This document shows positions 8,866 through 17,484 of a stretch of DNA of 51,917 nucleotides, piece by piece; position 1 is the first letter of the stretch; every line of letters starts with the position of its first letter. Origin of the DNA: Duncaniella sp. GTDB lineage: Bacteria > Bacteroidota > Bacteroidia > Bacteroidales > Muribaculaceae. The position numbers and the translations under genes are program-made. Under the pieces are notes generated by a model. The model was not told the origin of the DNA, searched no databases, and worked only from the letters and a program-made list of their open reading frames with translations. The stretch covers positions 1-51,917 of the forward strand of contig JAIDUB010000062.1 in assembly GCA_029060405.1 (NCBI GenBank). Direction: 5' to 3'.

Positions 8866-10185
8866 ATGGGACAAATGATAGCAATAGTGGGACGCCCTAA
8901 CGTGGGCAAGTCCACACTCTTCAATCGCCTGACTCAGACACGTACCGCGATAGTCAACGATACAGCCGGTACCACACGCGACCGCCAGTATGGCAAAGTG
9001 GAGTGGAACGGTAAGGAATTTTCCATCGTAGATACCGGCGGCTGGGTGGTGAACTCCGACGATATTTTCGAATCGGAAATCAACAAGCAGGTTGCTCTCG
9101 CCATAGAGCAGGCCGATGAAATACTCTTTGTGGTCGACGCTATGAACGGTGTGACCGATCTCGATGACCATGTGGCCGAGATTCTGCGCCGCTCCACCAA
9201 GCCCGTGATTCTTGTGGCAAACAAGGTGGACGCCGGCGACAGTATATATAATATCGCCGAGTTCTATGCCCTCGGATTGGGTGAGCCTTATCCCGTGTCG
9301 GCTTCGAGCGGTTACGGTACAGGCGACCTTCTTGACGAGGTGGTCAAGAAACTTCCAGTGAAAGATGATGACGAGAGCGAGCATCTCGACAATATACCGA
9401 AATTTGCCATCGTGGGTCGACCTAATGCCGGCAAGTCGTCGATTATCAACGCTTTTATCGACGAGGACCGACATATAGTGACGGATATCGCCGGTACCAC
9501 CCGCGACAGTATCTATACACGTTACAACAAATTCGGCTTCGACTTCTATCTTGTCGACACTGCCGGAATACGTAAGAAAAACAAGGTCAACGAGGATATA
9601 GAATACTATTCCGTAATCCGCTCGATACGAGCTATCGAGGCGTCGGATGTATGTATTCTTATGATCGATGCAACCCGCGGTATAGAGTCGCAGGATGTAA
9701 GTATATTCGGTCTTATCCAGCGCAACAAGAAAGGTCTGGTTGTGGTGGTCAACAAGTGGGATCTTGTCGAGGACAAGTCGCAGAAGGCGATAGCTCATTT
9801 CGAGAAAGCGATCAGAGACCGCTTCGCTCCGTTTGTCGACTTCCCCATCATATTTGCCTCGGCGCTCACCAAGCAGCGCATCTACAAGGTGCTCGAGACC
9901 GCCGTGGAGGTCTACGAGAACCGCAGGCGCGTGGTGCCCACGTCGCAGCTCAATACCGTGATGCTTGAGGCTATCGCCGCATATCCGCCTCCTGCCAACA
10001 AGGGCAAATTCGTGAAAATCAAGTATGTCACCATGCTCAAGGATGCCGCCGTGCCCACGTTTATCTTCTTCTGCAATCTGCCTCAGTGGGTCAAGGAACC
10101 ATATCGCCGTTATCTCGAAAACAAGATACGCGAGAACTGGAACTATACCGGCACGCCCATCAATGTGTTCATGCGCGAAAAATAG
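8866..10185 (+). CDS. der: Ribosome biogenesis GTPase Der (EngA)
   Basis: 439 residues. Der is a double-GTPase needed for 50S subunit maturation. Two complete G domains are visible: GRPNVGKST near residue 10 with later DTGG and NKVD, and GRPNAGKSS near residue 185 with DTAG and NKWD. The C-terminal KH-like domain ends in ...[12 protein letters not shown] chose the ATG at 8866 because it places the first P loop at the usual distance and follows the -7 box. A TTG at 8857 and an ATG at 8875 are alternatives. The last 17 bp overlap the 3' end of the convergent PAP2 gene. Confidence 0.97.
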   Translation: MGQMIAIVGRPNVGKSTLFNRLTQTRTAIVNDTAGTTRDRQYGKVEWNGKEFSIVDTGGWVVNSDDIFESEINKQVALAIEQADEILFVVDAMNGVTDLDDHVAEILRRSTKPVILVANKVDAGDSIYNIAEFYALGLGEPYPVSASSGYGTGDLLDEVVKKLPVKDDDESEHLDNIPKFAIVGRPNAGKSSIINAFIDEDRHIVTDIAGTTRDSIYTRYNKFGFDFYLVDTAGIRKKNKVNEDIEYYSVIRSIRAIEASDVCILMIDATRGIESQDVSIFGLIQRNKKGLVVVVNKWDLVEDKSQKAIAHFEKAIRDRFAPFVDFPIIFASALTKQRIYKVLETAVEVYENRRRVVPTSQLNTVMLEAIAAYPPPANKGKFVKIKYVTMLKDAAVPTFIFFCNLPQWVKEPYRRYLENKIRENWNYTGTPINVFMREK

Positions 10186-10876
10186 CGATTATCAGTAATA
10201 CCACGGCCGTGGCTATCCCGGTAATTACGGTCGCGTCGAAAATCATAAGTTTGTGCAGCGCTCCTTCAGCCCCCGGCAGAAGGGGCGCTCCCATTGCTTC
10301 CCAGTTATCGCGGCGTGTGGTGCGGGTCGCTTTGCGCGCGAGCCACGCACAAGCGGCGGCTATTGTAGAGCCTATTATGGCCCCTACTATGATATCGCCG
10401 GGATAATGCACGCCAAGATAGTTGCGGGTATAGCAGTTGAGCAGTGCCCATATGAAAATGTATATCACGAAACGCGGACGACGCACGATAAGCGACATAT
10501 ACACGGCGAGTGCAAACGAGTTGGCGCCGTGGCACGACGGAAAGCCATAGCGGCCTCCGCGGTAACCTTCGACGATCTGCACAAATTCCGAAAGCGGATT
10601 TTCAAGATTGGCCGGACGCAGGCGCTGGAATATGGGTCGGAGCACACTCGCCACAATCTGGTCGCTCAGCAATATCGCCAGCGCTATTCCGAGAGTGAAT
10701 ATTATGACGCGGCGCGGATTGTAGGCACGAATGAGCACATACAAAAGCGAGGCATACATCGGTATCCATGCCCATCGTCCTGTAAAGAGCATTACGAACC
10801 GGTCGAGTACCGGAATGTGAAACGAATTCAGAAAAATGAGCAAGTCGGCGTCGAGCGCCATAAGTTGGTCAAGCAT
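10169..10876 (-). CDS. PAP2 family membrane phosphatase
   Basis: 235 residues, five to six membrane helices. The three phosphatase motifs are present: RPIFQRLRP (a KxxxxxxRP variant with Arg first), PSCHGAN (PSGH type with Cys at the third position) and [12 protein letters not shown] (SRxxxxxHxxxD with Thr first). Such enzymes remove phosphate from lipids, for example undecaprenyl diphosphate, phosphatidylglycerophosphate or lipid A. It starts 2 bp after the stop of the sulfatase-family membrane enzyme upstream. The pair may jointly remodel phospholipid or lipid A head groups, but this is inference. The 3' end overlaps der by 17 bp. Confidence 0.9.
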   Translation of the reverse strand: MLDQLMALDADLLIFLNSFHIPVLDRFVMLFTGRWAWIPMYASLLYVLIRAYNPRRVIIFTLGIALAILLSDQIVASVLRPIFQRLRPANLENPLSEFVQIVEGYRGGRYGFPSCHGANSFALAVYMSLIVRRPRFVIYIFIWALLNCYTRNYLGVHYPGDIIVGAIIGSTIAAACAWLARKATRTTRRDNWEAMGAPLLPGAEGALHKLMIFDATVITGIATAVVLLIIAIFRA

Positions 10877-10878
10877 GA

Positions 10879-12711
10879 TTAAAGTTGTTGCATGTAATTA
10901 TATAATTCCTGTAAGATTGCATGGGCGCCCTGAGCTACCTGCGTGGCGCAGGCGGGAGAACAGGTGTCCATAATCACGGCATCGGCGTCGCAGTTGAACA
11001 CATAGCTGCCATCGGGAGTGACAATGCCGGCCACACCCGGCTCGCTGAAGAAGGCGTAACGGGCGGCATCGGCAGCCAGCAGGTTGCGGGAGAACGGGAA
11101 CGCTTTGTGGTCAAGTCCGAGTGCGCATAACAGGGTGGCGGCTATATCAGCCTGAGAGCCGGTGCGGGAAATACGTCGCGGTGCGTCGGCAAGCGCGCCG
11201 CCGGTGAATATGAGGGGAACCGTGTGGCGCATAACCGGATTATCGATATCCTGAGGATACACGCCGTAGTGATCGGGCACGATTATGACCAGCGTGCGGT
11301 GCCACCGCGGTGACCGGCTGAGCGCATTGATGAATGCGGCCGCGCAGCTGTCGGTGTAGGCAAAGGCATTGAGGCGGTCGTTGGCGGTGAAGCGGGGATC
11401 AGAGTACGGTACATCAAACGGCTCGTGACTGCTCGATGTCTGGATAATGTCGAGATATGGGCCGGGGTCTTTATGGCTCAGGATATCGGCCAGAGCGCGG
11501 GTGAAAACCTTGTCGTCGTGAGCGCCCCACTTGCTCTTGCGGTCGGCGGCGGCGAATGACTTGTCGCTCGTGATATTTTCAAATCCCTGACTTACGAGAT
11601 AAGCGTGCATGTTGGTGAAATTAGTGTCGCCGCCGTAGAAATATGATGAGATCCATCCGTTATGCTTCATCTCGCGTGGCCACGACGGGGTGTGCTCTAT
11701 TTTCTCGACATTTTTCATCAGCGAGGCCGAGGGTACTCCCGGGAAGCCGCTCATTATGGCCGTCAGTGCGCGGTCGGTGCGGAACGAGTTGGCATAGAAG
11801 TTGTCCCACAGCCATCCTGTAGCTGCGATTGAGTCAAGTTTCATGGCCACAGGTTCGCCTCCGAGCGATGGAAGCAGATGTGAAGAAAAGCTCTCGAGAA
11901 TAATCATTACCACATCGGGGCGCTCGGTGTTGAGCAGTGATATTGAAATGGAATCGTTGGCCGATGTAATTGAGTCGAGACATGCAATCGCTCTGTCGGC
12001 TTCGGCGGGTGACATGTAGCTGTATTGTTTGCTCCATTTACCTTGGTGGGATGCCGAGTAGAGCAGGCTGAATGCCGGATTGATGGCGGCATGATTGAAA
12101 TGCTGGTTCTGACTGTAGTAGGCGCGGGAAAGATTCATGGTCGACACTGTGAAGCCGCCGCGGATGGGGATAAACAGAAGCGCTGTCATCACCACCGCCA
12201 CCACTGTGCGCAACCATGTTCCGCCGGGATTTACCGTGATGCGCCCCGCCGTGAAGCGGAGCAACTGATATATGCCTGTCGCTACCGCAGCCACGGCCAC
12301 AGGACCGAGAATCATTTCCCAAACGGTAGCGCTCGCCATAGCCGAGGCGGGTGATGTGGTGAAATAGAATACCGGGGTCATGTCGAGGCGGAATCCCCAG
12401 TAGCCGTAGAGCACGAGATCGACTACCATGATCATTCCCAGAATTACGGAGACGATACCGCGATAGATGCTCATGCAGCGCGATGTAGTGCGGGAACTGA
12501 GCCACTGCGAGGCTATCAGAATGAGTCCGGGAATTATCATGAGATATGCAGCCGTGGCAAGGTCCATCGAAAATCCGTGGACGATGATGTCGGCGAGGTC
12601 ACCGGCACCGGCCTGCCCGGGATAAAACATCAGGAACAGCGGTTTCTGAATCACCATTATGGCTATCATTATGGCGTAGGTGATTAAAAACCTGAAAATT
12701 ACTTTTTTCAT
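10879..12711 (-). CDS. LTA-synthase-like sulfatase family membrane protein
   Basis: 610 residues from the ATG at 12711. The frame extends to 12780 but that part reads through a terminator hairpin and the promoter box. About five N-terminal membrane helices (to residue ~215) precede a periplasmic alkaline-phosphatase-fold domain. RPDVVMIILESFSSHLLPSLGG carries the first metal ligand region, SFRTDRALTAIMSG the probable Thr nucleophile, and VPDHYG the late metal-binding Asp-His. In Gram-negatives these enzymes transfer phosphoethanolamine or phosphoglycerol to lipid A, glycans or osmoregulated glucans. A PAP2 phosphatase is co-transcribed directly after it. The exact acceptor is unknown. Confidence 0.88.
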   Translation of the reverse strand: MKKVIFRFLITYAIMIAIMVIQKPLFLMFYPGQAGAGDLADIIVHGFSMDLATAAYLMIIPGLILIASQWLSSRTTSRCMSIYRGIVSVILGMIMVVDLVLYGYWGFRLDMTPVFYFTTSPASAMASATVWEMILGPVAVAAVATGIYQLLRFTAGRITVNPGGTWLRTVVAVVMTALLFIPIRGGFTVSTMNLSRAYYSQNQHFNHAAINPAFSLLYSASHQGKWSKQYSYMSPAEADRAIACLDSITSANDSISISLLNTERPDVVMIILESFSSHLLPSLGGEPVAMKLDSIAATGWLWDNFYANSFRTDRALTAIMSGFPGVPSASLMKNVEKIEHTPSWPREMKHNGWISSYFYGGDTNFTNMHAYLVSQGFENITSDKSFAAADRKSKWGAHDDKVFTRALADILSHKDPGPYLDIIQTSSSHEPFDVPYSDPRFTANDRLNAFAYTDSCAAAFINALSRSPRWHRTLVIIVPDHYGVYPQDIDNPVMRHTVPLIFTGGALADAPRRISRTGSQADIAATLLCALGLDHKAFPFSRNLLAADAARYAFFSEPGVAGIVTPDGSYVFNCDADAVIMDTCSPACATQVAQGAHAILQELYNYMQQL

Positions 12712-12728
12712 TATCAAGAAAATTTTTA

Positions 12729-12736
12729 CAAAGGTA
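12729..12736 (-). promoter_or_regulatory. Bacteroidetes -7 box, LTA-synthase-like gene
   Basis: TACCTTTG on the minus strand, 17 bases before the ATG at 12711. It lies directly after the T run of the porin terminator. Confidence 0.6.
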
Positions 12737-12738
12737 GC

Positions 12739-12778
12739 AAAAAAATCGGAGCGCCGATCCTTGAAAGACCGGCGCTCC
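12739..12778 (-). terminator. Rho-independent terminator of the OmpA-type porin gene
   Basis: GGAGCGCCG (12748-12756) pairs with CGGCGCTCC (12770-12778); on the minus strand a run of seven T follows (12739-12745). Confidence 0.85.
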
Positions 12779-12822
12779 ATTCAAATTATGAATCTAAGAG
12801 AGCAATTAAGCTTTTTTCTTTT

Positions 12823-14040
12823 TTATTCAGGCTGGGCGAAGAGGACGATGCGGTTCCAGTTGTTGGTATCGTAGGGCTGAACCGAGCTGCCGGCAGCTTC
12901 TACAGTGAGGCGGGAAGCATCTACACCGTAATCGTTTACGAGGATGTCGGCTACGGCCTGAGCGCGACGCTCGGAGAGTTTCTGGTTATAGGTTGCAGTA
13001 CCGGTGTCCTTATCGGCGTAACCGCGAACTACGATTGAAGTGCCGGGGTTGGCCTTGAGGTATTCAGCCACGTTGTATACGTTGACCATTTCTTCCGATG
13101 ATACGTAAGCCGAGTTGATCTTGAAGCGTACGGAGGGGAGCAGGGGAGCGTTGACCACTGTAGCGGTTGCTTCTGTAACCATCACTTCGGGGCAGGGAAG
13201 CTGAGCTTCGGCTGCTGCGCGTGCTGCTTCCGATGAGGCAAGAGCGTTGCGGAGGTCGTTGACCTGATTGTTGAGAGATGAAACGTATCCGGCGTAATCG
13301 CAGGGATTGTACTTGCTCATACCTGCACCGTCGAAGCGGATGTTGAGACCACCGAGAGCCTGAAGGTTGATGTCGACGGGTCGGCCGCCTGATACATTGT
13401 TGAAGTTATCTCCGTAGAACGAGCCGCGGCCTTCAACGAAGAAGTCGACGTAGCGGCACAGACGGAAGCGGAACTGGATACCTGCCGATACGGGAAGAAG
13501 CCACTGATTTTCCTTGATTTTACCGTCGTTGTCACGTATGTTGGCTGAGAGATTGTTATTGTAGTCCCATACAAACGTACCTCCGAGTCCCACGAAAGGA
13601 ACGATCGAGAATACTCGGTCGGGATTGTAACCGTTGATGCTGTTGAACATATCCCACATGAAGTCGAGGTTTACACTTGCCTGCTTGGCGTGAGCCATGC
13701 GCTCGCTGTTCCAGTGCATCGAGCCGTAAGTGCCGCTGAAGCGGAATCCCATGTAGGGTGAGAACCAACGGCCTACGCCGAGATTATATACTGCTGTGAT
13801 GTGGCGGCCCGAACCGTCGACCATGCTGTGGTCGTTTTCTACAAACGGCATCTGGATACCGGCACCTGCCTGAAGGAACCATCCGTTGCGCCACGATGCG
13901 GGGGCGAAATTGTCCTTACACTCTACGTTGGTCACGTCGATAACGGTTTCATTGACAACGACAGCGTCTTGGGCGTAAGCATTGGCAGCTCCGAATACGG
14001 CAGCGCCTGCAGCAGCGATGTAAACTAAATTCTTTTTCAT
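12823..14040 (-). CDS. OmpA family outer membrane protein
   Basis: 405 residues starting MKKNLVYIAAAG at 14040, with a signal peptide ending ...NAYAQ. The N-terminal ~200 residues form an outer-membrane beta barrel (alternating aromatic strands such as WFLQAGAGIQMPF). A short helical linker near residue 260 leads into the C-terminal OmpA peptidoglycan-binding domain with VRGYADKDTGTATYNQKLSERRA, where Asp and Arg normally hold diaminopimelate. It anchors the outer membrane to the wall and is usually very abundant. It has its own strong terminator. The ~180 bp upstream region is shared with a divergent gene, and I could not find a clear -7 box for this gene. Confidence 0.93.
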   Translation of the reverse strand: MKKNLVYIAAAGAAVFGAANAYAQDAVVVNETVIDVTNVECKDNFAPASWRNGWFLQAGAGIQMPFVENDHSMVDGSGRHITAVYNLGVGRWFSPYMGFRFSGTYGSMHWNSERMAHAKQASVNLDFMWDMFNSINGYNPDRVFSIVPFVGLGGTFVWDYNNNLSANIRDNDGKIKENQWLLPVSAGIQFRFRLCRYVDFFVEGRGSFYGDNFNNVSGGRPVDINLQALGGLNIRFDGAGMSKYNPCDYAGYVSSLNNQVNDLRNALASSEAARAAAEAQLPCPEVMVTEATATVVNAPLLPSVRFKINSAYVSSEEMVNVYNVAEYLKANPGTSIVVRGYADKDTGTATYNQKLSERRAQAVADILVNDYGVDASRLTVEAAGSSVQPYDTNNWNRIVLFAQPE

Positions 14041-14186
14041 CTCTCTCAAAAATTAAAGGTGAAACATCTATAAAAAGTGAATTAGTAAAAATTATAAATA
14101 GTAAATGAGTTTTTGAGTTTCGGAATTATTTTCCGGGAATGTATAATCTTAACATACGTATCGCGGCTTTTGTTTAAATTATTCAT

Positions 14187-14194
14187 TAATTTTG
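14187..14194 (+). promoter_or_regulatory. Bacteroidetes -7 box before DUF1460 gene
   Basis: TAATTTTG, 25 bases before the ATG at 14220. A TTTG lies 14 bases further upstream, which is closer than the usual ~19-20. Confidence 0.55.
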
Positions 14195-14219
14195 CAAAAG
14201 AAAATTATTTACCACCGCT

Positions 14220-15104
14220 ATGAAACGTTGTGAAATCGCTTATATATCCTCAGTTATCCTATTGTTATTCACGGTAATGCCGCTGCGGGCAATCGTACCC
14301 GTACGTGTGCACTGGCACGATGAAAAATCCGATACCCTCAGGCTCGACTCGCTGCTGCATGTGGCATGCGCCATGGAAAGCGACGGTGCGCAGGGGAGGG
14401 TAGCGCGTATCGCACGCCTGTTTGAGGGAGTGCCTTACAAGGCCGGAACGCTCGAAATCGCTCCTGAGGGGATAGTGGTGAATCTCGACTCGATGGACTG
14501 CACCACATTTGTCGAGACGGTCGCGGCACTCGCCGTGACAGCCGACGAGCGCCGTGATTCATGGCAGGATTTCGTCCATAATCTCGGTGTGCTGCGCTAT
14601 CGTGGCGGAAAGGTCGACGGGTATGCCTCAAGACTTCATTATTTTTCCGACTGGATTCTTGATAATTCCCACCGCGGCAATGTGACCGATGTTACCGGCC
14701 GCATGCCCGATCAGGCTGCATATCAGGTAAAGACAATCGATTTCATGTCACGACACCGCGACCTTTATCCCGCGCTTAAGGATGATGCCGAATATGAGCG
14801 GCTGAAAAATGCCGAGATCGGCTACCGCAATCATCGCTTTCCTTATATCAAGAGCGGCTCGTTTTTCCGCAAGGGTGTTGCTTCGGCGCTTCGCGAAGGT
14901 GATATCGTCGCGCTGGTTTCGCGCAAGAGCGGTCTCGACGTGAGCCATGTGGGAATAATAGTATTTGTCGACGGCGAGCCTCACCTGCTTCATGCGTCGT
15001 CGCGTCACGGCAAGGTGCTCGTCGACCCTCTGCCGCTCGCCGAGTATCTCAAGAAATCGCGTGATACGCTCGGCCTCCGTATTATACGGCTGAAGGACCG
15101 ATAA
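14220..15104 (+). CDS. DUF1460 family N-acetylmuramoyl-L-alanine amidase-like protein
   Basis: 294 residues with a signal peptide (about residues 1-25). The DUF1460 hallmark MDCTTFVETVAAL (near residue 97) supplies the predicted Cys nucleophile, and DVSHVGIIVF (near 240) the catalytic His, as in NlpC/P60-like enzymes. Characterised relatives hydrolyse the bond between muramic acid and L-Ala in cell-wall fragments; the cellular role here would be wall recycling or remodelling in the periplasm. It has its own promoter, is divergent from the OmpA-type porin, and ends before a 12 bp hairpin shared with the convergent lipoprotein gene. Confidence 0.88.
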   Translation: MKRCEIAYISSVILLLFTVMPLRAIVPVRVHWHDEKSDTLRLDSLLHVACAMESDGAQGRVARIARLFEGVPYKAGTLEIAPEGIVVNLDSMDCTTFVETVAALAVTADERRDSWQDFVHNLGVLRYRGGKVDGYASRLHYFSDWILDNSHRGNVTDVTGRMPDQAAYQVKTIDFMSRHRDLYPALKDDAEYERLKNAEIGYRNHRFPYIKSGSFFRKGVASALREGDIVALVSRKSGLDVSHVGIIVFVDGEPHLLHASSRHGKVLVDPLPLAEYLKKSRDTLGLRIIRLKDR

Positions 15105-15139
15105 AAATTACCGGCCGGAAGATAGCTTCTTCCGGCCGG
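15102..15139 (-). terminator. Hairpin between convergent genes, terminator for the minus strand
   Basis: A perfect 12 bp stem (15111-15122 with 15128-15139) with a 5-base loop. A T-rich tract follows on the minus strand, so it suits the lipoprotein gene at 15163-16041. No T run follows on the plus strand. Confidence 0.7.
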
Positions 15140-15162
15140 CTCGATTCATGGAGGGGCTACTG

Positions 15163-16041
15163 TCAGTCAACCTTTATCACAAGGAATTTGCTCTTTTCCC
15201 AGAAACGGGCGGGATTGGTGATGATCACCACTTTCTGGTCACCCTTGTCCTCGATCGTATAGGAATCTTTGGGCTGATCGGTCATCAGTTTGGCCTTGTC
15301 GCTGTGGGTGGGGATTACGGTGAGAGTGCGTTTGTCGGCGGCAGTGAAATATGTGCGGTCAAAGTCGCCTTCGAGCACATGGGTGCGACCGAGGAATTTC
15401 TTCTCGAGAATGCCGCGGTCTTTCAGCTCCTTGTTGGTGCCGAGGGCATAGTATACGGTGTTGGCCGATGCTTCGGCACGGGCAATTTCTGAACGGGCAT
15501 CCTCTTTCACGGTCTCGATGTTTGAGTGAAGTGAGTCTACCGTAGTGTTGAGGTCGGCCACGGTCTGGTCAAGTTCGCTTATGCGTATATGAGCGGCTTC
15601 GAGTTGATTGGTGAGTGAGGCAATCTCGGTCTGCTGCTCGGCGATCTGCGATTTCAGGTTCTGAATCGTGCGGGTGAGCGTGGCATTGTTGCCCTTTGAA
15701 GCGGCGAGGGTAGCCTCAAGTTCCTCAAGACGCTGGCGGCGTTCCTGCAGAGCCTGCTGGATGGCTATCATGTCATTCTTGACCTGATCGCGGCGTGAAG
15801 CCGATTCGCCGGTAAAAGCTCCGGGGGTTGATATGATTTTCTCCATATCCTTTATCTGGTTCATGCCTTCGGAGATGTCATTTACGAGCACGAGCAGACT
15901 ATCTTGCGTGGCAAGAGTGGCGCGGAGATCATCGCGGAGCTGTTCGTTGTTTTCTTCGGCCATGCGGAGCTTGTCGCCGCCGCATGATGATAGCAGACCT
16001 ATGGCGGCCGCTAATGCTGCGAATGAAAGTACTTTCTTCAT
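15163..16041 (-). CDS. Coiled-coil lipoprotein of unknown function
   Basis: 292 residues. The N-terminus MKKVLSFAALAAAIGLLSSCGG has a clear lipobox (LSSC, Cys near residue 20), so it is a lipoprotein. Residues ~30-195 are a long heptad-rich coiled coil with Leu/Ala and many Gln/Glu. The C-terminal ~95 residues (from YYALGTNKELKDRGILEKKF) are globular and beta-rich, ending FLVIKVD. It resembles conserved Bacteroidales envelope proteins without an experimental role that I can name. It starts 43 bp after rsmI on the same strand and is probably the last gene of that operon. Confidence 0.8.
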   Translation of the reverse strand: MKKVLSFAALAAAIGLLSSCGGDKLRMAEENNEQLRDDLRATLATQDSLLVLVNDISEGMNQIKDMEKIISTPGAFTGESASRRDQVKNDMIAIQQALQERRQRLEELEATLAASKGNNATLTRTIQNLKSQIAEQQTEIASLTNQLEAAHIRISELDQTVADLNTTVDSLHSNIETVKEDARSEIARAEASANTVYYALGTNKELKDRGILEKKFLGRTHVLEGDFDRTYFTAADKRTLTVIPTHSDKAKLMTDQPKDSYTIEDKGDQKVVIITNPARFWEKSKFLVIKVD

Positions 16042-16084
16042 AAATATAAAGTGTTGAGTGAGTTAACTATTGTCGTGTTACTGG

Positions 16085-16801
16085 TTACTGCGGGTCACGA
16101 TACTTATTGACGTGCACACGCGAGGCCTGCTGGGGAGCAGGTGCTACAATTATAACAATCTCTCCACGCGGATTGTTTTGCGTGAAATATTCCTGAAGGC
16201 CGGCGAGAGTGTCGCGCCGTGTCTCTTCATAGACTTTGGATATTTCTCTCGAAACCGAAGCCTCCCGGTCAGGGCCGCACACTTCCGAGAGCTGGCCGAG
16301 TGTCTTTACGAGGCGGAGCGGTGACTCATAGATTATGGATGTGCAGTCGCTTGCAGCAATCTGTTCGAGCCTTGTGCGCCGTCCCTTTTTGGGAGGGAGA
16401 AATCCTTCAAAAGTGAAGCGGTCACATGGAAGCCCAGAACTAACGAGCGCGGGCACGAAAGCGGTGGCACCGGGCAGAGTGATTACTTCGATACCTGCAC
16501 GGCGGCATTCGCGGCTCAGCAGAAATCCCGGGTCACTTATGCCGGGGGTACCGGCATCGGATATGAGTGCGATTGTCTCTCCGGCAGCGATGCGGTCGAT
16601 CAGTGGGGCGACGGTAGCGTGCTCATTGTATTTGTGATGGCTCACGCAGGGAGTGTCGATGCCGAAATGGCGCAGCAATGGGGCGCTCGTGCGGGTGTCC
16701 TCGGCAAGAATGAGCGATGCCTGCTGAAGCACTTCCACAGCGCGCGGTGTCATATCGGCAAGATTGCCCACCGGAGTAGGTACGATATACAGTGTGCTCA
16801 T
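16085..16801 (-). CDS. rsmI: 16S rRNA (cytidine-1402 2'-O)-methyltransferase
   Basis: 238 residues. RsmI uses S-adenosylmethionine to methylate the ribose of C1402 in the decoding centre of 16S rRNA. The tetrapyrrole-methylase fold is seen in PTPVGNLADMTPRAVE (residues ~8-23), LAEDTRTS, LISDAGTPGISDPG (near 80), and later ITLPGATAFVPALVSSGL. Its ATG overlaps the upstream stop codon by one base (TAATG), so translation is coupled to the acidic protein gene at 16801-17451. Assignment secure. Confidence 0.95.
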   Translation of the reverse strand: MSTLYIVPTPVGNLADMTPRAVEVLQQASLILAEDTRTSAPLLRHFGIDTPCVSHHKYNEHATVAPLIDRIAAGETIALISDAGTPGISDPGFLLSRECRRAGIEVITLPGATAFVPALVSSGLPCDRFTFEGFLPPKKGRRTRLEQIAASDCTSIIYESPLRLVKTLGQLSEVCGPDREASVSREISKVYEETRRDTLAGLQEYFTQNNPRGEIVIIVAPAPQQASRVHVNKYRDPQ

Positions 16802-17451
16802 TATCGTGAATAGCAGGGGGCGAGAAGTGCTATGAACGCCTGCACCTCAGCATTTTCGGGATCCCATGCGAGGTCATTGTACAGATAATCCTCGGCTTCT
16901 TCGAGCGATTCCATAGCCTGAAGCACATCAAGTGTTTCGGTAAGCTCGGCATCGGAGTTTCGGAACAGTTCGCGGCGGAAACGAAACTTGTCGTTGAGCG
17001 TAAATGCCTTGGCAACATCATTTACCGATATCGGCGGCTGCGGCAGCGACGGCTGAGACACGCCGGTGGTATCTTCAGAGGAGGCTGAAGGGGTAGAAGG
17101 CGCAGCAGGGACAGAAAGGTCTGACTCGTCTGACTCGTCTGACTTGTCCGACACGTCAGACATGTCCCACCTGACCGGCTCGTCTGACCTAACTGAAGTT
17201 TCCGGGGAGTCTGTTTCTTCCGGTTCTTCCACTGCATCTATTGCGTGGGATGCGAAGGGTTCGGCGTCGTCGGTCTCTTCAAGGGCAACTGAAGCTGCTA
17301 TCGCCTCGTCGGCTGCAAAGGATGAAAGCGACGATATTTTTTTTGAAATAAGCTCATCGATACCGGCCGGAGCATCCCCGCCGCGATTGAGCTTAATCAT
17401 CAGCAATCCCTCAAGCTCAAGGGTGATATCAAGTAATTCTTTGTAATCCAT
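16801..17451 (-). CDS. Acidic protein of unknown function upstream of rsmI
   Basis: 216 residues from the ATG at 17451 (a TTG at 17457 is also in frame). There are three parts: an N-terminal helical segment (DYKELLDITLELEGLLMIKL); a disordered middle rich in Asp, Ser, Glu and Pro, with a repeated SDxSDxSDE pattern around residues 95-115 encoded by a near-perfect 9 bp DNA repeat; and a C-terminal helical domain from ISVNDVAKAFTLNDKFRFRRELF, which looks like a small protein-interaction fold. No enzyme motif is visible. A -7 box (17475-17482) precedes it and its stop overlaps the rsmI start. The function is unknown. Confidence 0.75.
   Translation of the reverse strand: MDYKELLDITLELEGLLMIKLNRGGDAPAGIDELISKKISSLSSFAADEAIAASVALEETDDAEPFASHAIDAVEEPEETDSPETSVRSDEPVRWDMSDVSDKSDESDESDLSVPAAPSTPSASSEDTTGVSQPSLPQPPISVNDVAKAFTLNDKFRFRRELFRNSDAELTETLDVLQAMESLEEAEDYLYNDLAWDPENAEVQAFIALLAPCYSR
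17119..17166. repeat. 9 bp tandem repeat inside a coding region
   Basis: GTCTGACTC-type units, about five copies with increasing divergence, encode the SDxSDxSDE stretch of the acidic protein. The unit length keeps the reading frame, so copy-number changes would only lengthen or shorten the linker. Confidence 0.6.
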
Positions 17452-17474
17452 ATCCAAAATTTTGATGCAAAGTA

Positions 17475-17482
17475 CAAACTTA
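17475..17482 (-). promoter_or_regulatory. Bacteroidetes -7 box for the acidic protein-rsmI operon
   Basis: TAAGTTTG on the minus strand, 23 bases before the ATG at 17451 and just past the dacB stop codon. Confidence 0.5.
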
Positions 17483-17484
17483 CA

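Noticed and set aside
8836-9798. 320-residue open frame antisense to der
   Set aside because: It is the mirror of a strongly conserved GTPase gene; the residues look like random antisense translation.
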